A DNA stretch of 64,000 bases from Rhabdophis nuchalis (Eukaryota > Chordata > Lepidosauria > Squamata > Natricidae). The notes beneath the pieces were generated by a model. That model was not told the DNA's origin. It ran no database searches and worked only from the letters and a program-made list of their open reading frames with translations. Made by a program: the position numbers and the translations under genes. The stretch is taken from positions 94,593,375 through 94,657,374 of the forward strand of contig CM077644.1 in NCBI GenBank assembly GCA_039707465.1. Reading direction: 5' to 3'. This document shows positions 58,045-64,000 of this stretch, one piece after another. Position 1 is the stretch's first letter. Every line of letters begins with the position of its first letter.

Positions 58045-58047
<3 letters not shown>
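57376..58047. other. Repeat-poor, possible conserved non-coding DNA
   Basis: No transposon recognised. TAATTA-type words and near-palindromes cluster at 57480-57540 and 57690-57780 (for example CAATTTGCAATTAG and GACGTAATTGCTAGC). No exon supported. Confidence 0.35.

Positions 58048-58089
<42 letters not shown>
58048..58089 (+). repeat. (AC)n microsatellite
   Basis: A pure AC run of about 41 bp. Confidence 0.97.
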
Positions 58090-58090
<1 letters not shown>

Positions 58091-58137
58091 TGTGGGCAGC
58101 ATTCAACAAAAATATGTGGGGCAGATGGTGGCGAGCC

Positions 58138-58475
58138 TGTTGAGTCCTCGACTTGCGACCGGTCCTCGACATACGACCGGCCGCAGGTCTTCCACTCTTC
58201 CCTGAAGGACCATAGCAACAGACTGTAACAAGTCTGTAACTGCCAGTCGCGTCTGATTGGCTCAGATGCGGCTGGCGGGAAACTAGGTCCTGGAGCATCC
58301 TGATTGGTTCCCCGTTTGACAGCTCGCATATAAGTAGCTGTCAAACGGGGAAGCCCCTGTCTACCGCAGTTCTTCTCTTGTAAATAGTTTCCGCGTCTTT
58401 TTGCCTGTTGCCAATAAACAGCTTGTACTTTATCTAGCCTGTGTCCGGACTCCCTCTCTTCCTCAGAACATAACA
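58138..58475 (+). mobile_element. Solo LTR, family 2
   Basis: TGTTGAGTCCTCGACTTG to CATAACA, 338 bp. Flanks GAGCC and GAGCT agree at four of five. TATA-like GCATATAAGTAGC and poly(A) signal AATAAA are in the expected order. Nearly identical over the first half to 30760-31098. Confidence 0.88.
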
Positions 58476-58480
58476 GAGCT

Positions 58481-60742
58481 CACCTCTGCTGCTAGCCTTA
58501 GAAACAAACTCTAGCCAAGGATTATGACTACTGATGGTCCAAACTTGAAATATCTATCTCCCATGGTGGGTTTTCGCTGCTACTCTTAATCTGCCAAGAA
58601 TGTTTGTCAACTCCTGAGTCCATTCTCTCTCTACGGTCTCATGAATAGATCTACAGCTGATGGGCATAAAAAAACCATTTCCTTTGATTTGCTCTAACTG
58701 TGGGAGATGCCATTTTACCTACTCCCTCCTTTAGGCAGATAATTGAAACTGATTTATTCTTTTTTGACTCCAGGGACTGACTTAATGAGTATTTAACCAT
58801 ATTTTCTGCTTCGCATTGTGTTGTTTAAAATGATATGCGCTATGCTTTATTACCGACTGTGATTCTGAGTAGTCTCGTTGGAGGGATATGTCATATACAA
58901 AATGGCAGATTTGGAAGATGAACATGACCACACCAGTGGGCAATGATCTGGTGCACACCTCTTAAATTTTGGTTTGGCTTGTGCTAATGAACTTCACACA
59001 CACGGGGAGCATTAATTCACTGGGAGCCTTTTAATTTCCTACACCAGTGTTTCTCAGCCATGGCGACTTGAAGAAATGTGGACTTCAACTCGCAGAATTC
59101 CCCAGCCAGCATGCCACCTTAGCTCCCACGTATGGCTTTCATAATAGACCTGCAGCTGCAAATGCATCATAAATTTAAAAAAATTGAAGAGCTGCCTTAC
59201 AGAGTTTATTTTCAATTAGTATTCATAACAGAGGAAGAGAATAAGGTGGGTAGATGCGGTGTGGGGAAGAACTGGAGTCTCTCCATTTTTAAGAATTGTG
59301 CAGCAATGTGGAGGCTAAGGAGAAGATGCTAATATAATATATCTCTGGAATTATCTTTCTATAAAAGTATTAAGAGTTCAGGAGACCTACATTATTCTCT
59401 TTTAAACTGGACATCTTATAACTAAATGGGTCTGTTTTTTCCATTTGTTCTCTGTTGTTCCATTGGTTCTTCTAAGCAGAAGCAAGGAAGGGATTGATTC
59501 AATGGCTAGTATTTTATCAAGAAACTGGTGTATTTAAAGCAGACTTACCTATGCATAATATGAATATTTGCTACAGGAAAAGAAATAAAAACGGTTGTTT
59601 GGAAGACTGGGCCCAAGACTGCCACCTAGTGCTTTCTCTCATAATTATTCAGTTTATGAAAGAAGCCTTGTAAAATAATATCTAATTGTCATTCTACAGT
59701 GTTTTGTCTGGGAGAGAAATCTCCTTTTATCAAAATTCTTCCATCTAATATTTACTGCTTTCAGTATGTGTAAATGTGTGAAAGTCATGAGCTAAGATAC
59801 CTATGTGGAATTTCCTAAATATTTTAAATTCAACTATAAAGTTATCCAGCATCTTAAACATCCAAAACCAGTATTCACATTCCTATCCAGCTAAATAATT
59901 TCACTCAGTTTAAAAAAAATCTTCACTTTCTCTTCATTTATATAAAAAAGATGTTATCCTTTATTTTCTAAACCCGTTCATGAATCATTCATAATTTAAT
60001 GTACCTTTATCTTTAAAAACTGTGATCATTCTTGGCTGAGAGCAGTGAACCAGTAGCTAAAGCATTTAAAGAGAACTTAATGGAAAATTTAAAAATATTT
60101 CAAAATATGAATAGTGTTAGTAAGTGAATTTGGCAGACCAGAAATCTTATCACTTACTTCAATTCCATTTAGGTTATCAGGAGAACTACCCAAAATATGA
60201 ATATTGTATGATTTTGCAGCGTGTTTCAATAACTTGAGTTCCTTCTGTTAAGTAGCCCTATGATACCAGAGAAACCATAACTACATGTTTCCCCAATGTT
60301 GTGAGTCGGTGTGGCAGCAACTATAAACATGCAGGACTTTGCTTAAGAACCATGATATCAATGTGCAGATCAAGGCATCGCTGATTAAAGTAGGATTAGT
60401 AGCAGTAGGAAGGTTGGGTTAGTGTAGATTTTGACTTGACACACCTACATGGTTTTTAGCTGTGTGATTTGAATCATGGGAAACTGCATTAATATTTTTG
60501 ACCTTTTGAGCTAAAAAGGACTGTGACTTTGTGAATAGATACGGTATGAAGTAAGAAGGAAGCAGAATCTCATCATAATCTTTCTGTAAATGAGTGGGAA
60601 TAATTTGCTCCTGGAGGATTCAGGGTAGAATAACACTAACAGAAGTGAAGTCTGTCTGAGCATGCCAGAAATTCAGATTTTATTCCATATGGGTTTTCCT
60701 GATATGTGGGTGGATAGTGTAGTAAATAAGAAGACATTAAGT
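58481..60742. other. Mostly unassigned; half fold-back element at 59046-59120
   Basis: CAGTGTTTCTCAGCCATGGC with GTGGACTTCAACTCGCAG (59046-59095) is one arm of a fold-back hAT MITE. The rest has no recognised repeat or exon. The segment 58700-59040 is rich in TAAT-type words. Confidence 0.4.
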
Positions 60743-60750
60743 AAACTATC

Positions 60751-61440
60751 CAGTGGTGGGTTTCAAAAGTTTTTGCTACCGGTTTGGTGGGTGTGGCTAA
60801 GTGGGGGAGGCTATGTGACTGAGTGGATGTGGCCAACTTGATGACACTCACACCCATGCCCAGGCTCACTCAGTCACATAACCCCCCCCCCCCAAGCCAT
60901 GCCCACAGGAAAAGGTAGGAAAATTTTTAGGATTTCTCCCTATCTACCCACACCCTCCTTTCGCCAGACACCCCCATTTCCCCTCATGTAGTGGCCCCGA
61001 CCCTAGCCCTGCTTCCTTTCCACCAACATCTCTTTGGTTGCTTACCTTCCATTGCAGCTGGAAGGTCCGGAAGGCAAGCCGACCGGAGTTTTCAGGGGGT
61101 CCCAGCCAGCCACTGCTGCTTGGAAGCAGCTAGCTGGCAAAGAAGCCTCCCAGCCACCATCTCTTTGAGAGCCACTTTGCCGCTGAAAATCTTCCAGTCA
61201 GAGAAAAAGCTGCTGTCATCGCTGCCATGTTCTTCATGCATGCGCATACCATTGCCTTGCAAGTCCAAGCGGATGCAAAGCATTGGGGTGAGCGAGCGGC
61301 AACTAGGTAGGCAGGATGAGCAACCAATGACCAGCATGGCCAGCCAGCCAGCCAGTCATCGGTACCGGTTCGCTGAAGTGGGCAAAATTTCCACCACCGG
61401 TTTGGGCGAACCGGTGCAAACCGGCTGAATGCCACCTCTG
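60751..61440. mobile_element. Large hAT MITE (690 bp)
   Basis: CAGTGGTGGGTTTCAAAAG at the left and GAATGCCACCTCTG at the right, exact 8-bp duplication AAACTATC (60743-60750, 61441-61448). Several ACCGG motifs near the right end link it to family C. The longest frame inside (60991-61428) shows no transposase. Confidence 0.93.
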
Positions 61441-61559
61441 AAACTATCTCATAAAGCAAACGTGATGGCAAAATAAAGAAAATATGCTCAATGTGTCAAA
61501 ACCAAATGGTTTCCAGAGCCCAGTTTTGCATGCAAACATTTCTGCTACCAATAAAGGAG

Positions 61560-63233
61560 AATATAATACATATATAATACAATAGCAGAGTTGGAAGGGA
61601 CCTTGTAGGTCTTCTAGTCCAACCCCCTGCATGGGCAGGAACCTTATACCATTTCAGACAAATGGCTGTCTAACATCTTTTTAAAGACTTCCAGGGTTGG
61701 GGCATTCACAACTGCTGGAGGCAAGCTGTTCCAGAGGTTAATTGTTCTTACTGTTAGGAAATTTCTCCTTAGTTCTAAGTTGCTTCTCTCCTTGGTTAGT
61801 TTCCACCCATTGCTCCTTGTCCTGCCCCCAGGTGCCTTGGAGAAAAGTTTGACTCCCTCTTCTTTGTGGCACCCTCTGAGATATCGGAACACTGCTATCA
61901 TGTCTCCCCTGGTCCTTCTCTTCATCAAACTAGACATACCCAGCTCCTGCAGCCGTTCTTCATATGTCTTAGTCTCCAGTCCTCTAATCATCTTGGTTGC
62001 TCTTCTCTGCACTCTTTCCAGAGTCTCCACGTCTTTTCTACATCGTGGCGACCAAAACTGTATGCAGTATTCCAAGTGTGGCCTTACCAAGGCACTATAC
62101 AGTGGCATTAACACTTCACGCGATCTAGATTCTATCCCTCTGTTTATGCAGCCTAGAACTGTGTTGGCTTTTTTGGCAGCTGCTGCACACTGCTGGCTCA
62201 TATTTAGATAGTTGTCCACTAGGATTCCGAGATCCCTCTCACAGTTGCTACTATCGAGCAAGGTACCACCTATACTGTACTTGTGCATTTGGTTTTTCTT
62301 GCCTATATGTAGGACCTTACTTTTTTCACAATTGAATTTCATTTTATTAGACAGTGCCCAATGTTCAAGTTTGTCTAGATCCTTCTGTATCTTAAGCCTA
62401 TCTTCTGGAGTGTTGGCTATTCCTGCCAGCTTGGTGTCGTCTGCGAATTTGATGAGTTCCCCATTTATCCCCTCATCCAAATCGTTGATGAAGATGTTAA
62501 AGAGTACTGGGCCTAAAACAGAGCCTTGGGGGACTCCACTGCATACTTCCTTCCATGTAGATGCAGTTCCATTGAGGACTACACGTTGAGTGCGGTTGGT
62601 CAGCCAGTTGCGAATCCATTTGGTGGTGCTGCTGTCTAACCCACAATTTTCTACTTTATCTAATAGTAGGTTATGGTCTACTTTATCAAATGCCTTACTG
62701 AAGTCCAGGTAAATTATATCAACAGCATTCCTCTGGTCCACTGATTTTGTTACTTTGTCAACGAATGCAATTAGATTCGTCTGGCATGATCTGTTTTTGA
62801 CAAACCCATGTTGGCTTTTGGCTATTACTTTGTTTGCTTCTAGGTGTTCACTTATTTGTTGTTTAATTATCTTTTCCAGAATCTTTCCTGGTATTGAGGT
62901 CAGGCTGATGGGTCTATAGTTTCCTGGATCTGTTTTTTTTCCTTTTTTGAAGATGGGAACCACATCTGCTCTTTTCCAGTCTTCTGGCAGTTCCCCGGTG
63001 CTCCAGGATCTCTGAAAGATATAGTTCAGTGGTTCTGAGATCTCGTCTGCCAGTTCCTTCAGAACCCTGGGGTGTAATCCATCCGGTCCTGGTGATTTGA
63101 ACTCGTCCAGGGCAGACAGGTGCTCACTTACCATTTTCTTCCCTATTTCAACTTGTGTTCCTAATCTGATATTTGTGGTGCTGTTTTTGATTGATTGGAC
63201 TGTTTTATCCCTTTGTGTAAAGACAGATATGAG
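61560..63233 (-). mobile_element. CR1 LINE, 5'-truncated, intact 3' half
   Basis: The minus strand runs from the truncation point through the RT frame to the CR1 3' end (GGGTTGGACTAGAAGACCTA, about 61613-61632). It ends with a short TATTGTATTATA tail. The 5' boundary is the PLE-like fold-back at 63234-63325. It is much less decayed than the CR1 copies at 15640 and 50118. Confidence 0.92.
61644..63233 (-). CDS. CR1 ORF2 reverse transcriptase, partial
   Basis: One uninterrupted frame of about 529 codons, the C-terminal part of the CR1 polyprotein, whose reverse transcriptase copies the element RNA at a nicked target. Counting from the methionine at 63134, the RT fold spans about residues 50-290: GNYRPISLTS (71-80), YLDFSKAFDKVDH (142-154), GVPQGSVLGP (200-209) and the catalytic FADD (230-233). 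A CR1-type C-terminal region follows to the stop at 61644. The frame is open upstream of that methionine to 63233 (SVFTQRDKTVQ), so that ATG is not the true start. The N-terminal endonuclease is missing, so it cannot move on its own. Intactness implies a fairly recent insertion. Confidence 0.93.
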   Translation of the reverse strand, partial: LISVFTQRDKTVQSIKNSTTNIRLGTQVEIGKKMVSEHLSALDEFKSPGPDGLHPRVLKELADEISEPLNYIFQRSWSTGELPEDWKRADVVPIFKKGKKTDPGNYRPISLTSIPGKILEKIIKQQISEHLEANKVIAKSQHGFVKNRSCQTNLIAFVDKVTKSVDQRNAVDIIYLDFSKAFDKVDHNLLLDKVENCGLDSSTTKWIRNWLTNRTQRVVLNGTASTWKEVCSGVPQGSVLGPVLFNIFINDLDEGINGELIKFADDTKLAGIANTPEDRLKIQKDLDKLEHWALSNKMKFNCEKSKVLHIGKKNQMHKYSIGGTLLDSSNCERDLGILVDNYLNMSQQCAAAAKKANTVLGCINRGIESRSREVLMPLYSALVRPHLEYCIQFWSPRCRKDVETLERVQRRATKMIRGLETKTYEERLQELGMSSLMKRRTRGDMIAVFRYLRGCHKEEGVKLFSKAPGGRTRSNGWKLTKERSNLELRRNFLTVRTINLWNSLPPAVVNAPTLEVFKKMLDSHLSEMV

Positions 63234-63325
63234 GGAGTCCTTGGTGCTCTCTGATAGATGTTACCTAGTTTGGGTAATGAAATATCTGCAAGAAAACAAC
63301 CAAGCTCAGAGAGCACCAAGGACCC
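63234..63325. mobile_element. PLE-like fold-back with shortened centre
   Basis: GTCCTTGGTGCTCTCTGA and CTCAGAGAGCACCAAGGACC are inverted. The right unit keeps GTTACCTAGTTTGGGTAATG and AAATATCTGCAAG; the left unit is almost all deleted, so the core CTGATGA is broken to CTGATAGA. Confidence 0.7.
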
Positions 63326-63834
63326 CTCAAACATTTATTTCGAAAGTGTTGTCTCAAGCACTGACCTTCCTTCCCCCTCACCCTTTTTAATTCAAAGTTT
63401 GGTTTTTGTTTTAGTGCCATTTGATGGGGGAGAAGTAGCGGGACCTTAATGGTTTGGCTGGAGGCAATTCAAAAAGCCAAACCTCTGTTTAAAAGGGAAT
63501 TTATGAACAAGGTGTAACACAGGGAACAAGGCAAGAGAACAAAAAGAGATTTGAAAAGGCACGATGAAACCCTCAAGATGATTACCATTAAAATATAGCT
63601 GCCTCCAGTTGGTGTTTCTTCACAATAGGTCAGTTGGAAACCTAATGGTGGCATTAGCACTACAGGCTGACCTAGGCTATTTTTAACTCCAGTTAGTTTT
63701 GTTTTTTTACATAGTATGCTGTGTAAGTATAGATAAGTTTGTTTGCTTAGAGTTCAGTATATTGCATCAACTCATAAAATGGATTAGTTTAGTAATCTGG
63801 ATCTTCTGTTGAGGGTTAATTCATGTGTTATGAC
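63326..63834. other. Unassigned sequence
   Basis: No recognised repeat or gene. Confidence 0.5.
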
Positions 63835-64000
63835 TGTTAGATTCTCGGCAGCGAAAAGAGAGTCCAGACCGGTATGACTTAGCAGCTCTTTATTGCAAGG
63901 AGAAAGACATAGCAAGTGACCAATTTTCAAAGGTGGCGCCTTCTGCCTTGCAGCTCCTTTTATGGAGCTGCTGGAGGGCAGCCGGCCAATCAGTGCGACC
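63835..64000 (-). mobile_element. LTR, family 3, cut by window edge
   Basis: On the minus strand it reads toward a TAACA terminus, with a TATA-like CATAAAAGG (63957-63965), AATAAA (63891-63896) and GTCTGGACTCTC before the end. It resembles family 2 only in its last bases. The beginning of the LTR lies outside the window, so solo or full-length status is unknown. Confidence 0.75.

Noticed and set aside
60991..61428. 145-codon frame considered as a transposase remnant
   Set aside because: It is inside a 690-bp MITE, shows no hAT transposase motifs and overlaps equally long frames on the other strand.

Overview
This is a repeat-rich stretch of vertebrate nuclear DNA, and no host protein-coding gene could be recognised. 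The repeats point to a squamate reptile, most likely a snake: CR1 LINEs ending in a GGACTAGA-type 3' end, L2 LINEs with TTA tails, an RTE/BovB fragment, an L1 remnant, Penelope-like retroelement (PLE) pieces, several tRNA-derived SINE families, many hAT miniature elements (MITEs) and long GATA/GGCA/AAAG microsatellites. The species is inferred from repeat style only.

Layout. 1-6.9 kb: hAT MITEs (several with exact 8-bp target-site duplications, TSDs), a PLE inverted pair, a solo LTR, a PLE endonuclease remnant and two near-perfect fold-back elements. 7-15.3 kb: CR1 tails, a TA-flanked MITE, and a decayed L1 ORF2 split by a GC-rich fold-back element. 15.6-18.1 kb: a decayed CR1 carrying an L2 fragment and ending in a TATTG microsatellite. 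19.6-25.5 kb: a tRNA-headed element with a hammerhead ribozyme, L2 copies and nested hAT elements. 25.8-35.5 kb: SINEs, L2, solo LTRs and a five-element nested stack. 36.8-46.9 kb: BovB, SINEs, hAT elements, the second ribozyme element and another LTR. 48-56 kb: a compound microsatellite, CR1-in-CR1, PLE pieces and a solo LTR inside a hAT element. 57.2-64 kb: PLE-like repeat, relatively repeat-poor DNA, a solo LTR, a large hAT MITE, a CR1 with a long intact reverse transcriptase frame, and an LTR cut by the window edge.

The most interesting signal is catalytic RNA. Two copies of a tRNA-headed repeat (19741-19886 and 43763-43905, minus strand) each carry a complete 47-nt hammerhead ribozyme. 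They differ at 11 positions. Eight of these form four compensated base pairs in stems I, II and III, one is the freely variable core position N7, and one is in loop II. Separate hammerhead-like motifs lie in PLE-type repeats at 800-846, 23575-23618, 51703-51748, 55126-55171 and around 57300.

The elements do not work together as a pathway. They are layers of insertions whose nesting gives a relative chronology. Non-repetitive intervals hold no convincing exon; two (27.0-28.2 kb and 57.4-57.8 kb) look like candidate conserved non-coding sequence. All similarity calls were made by eye.
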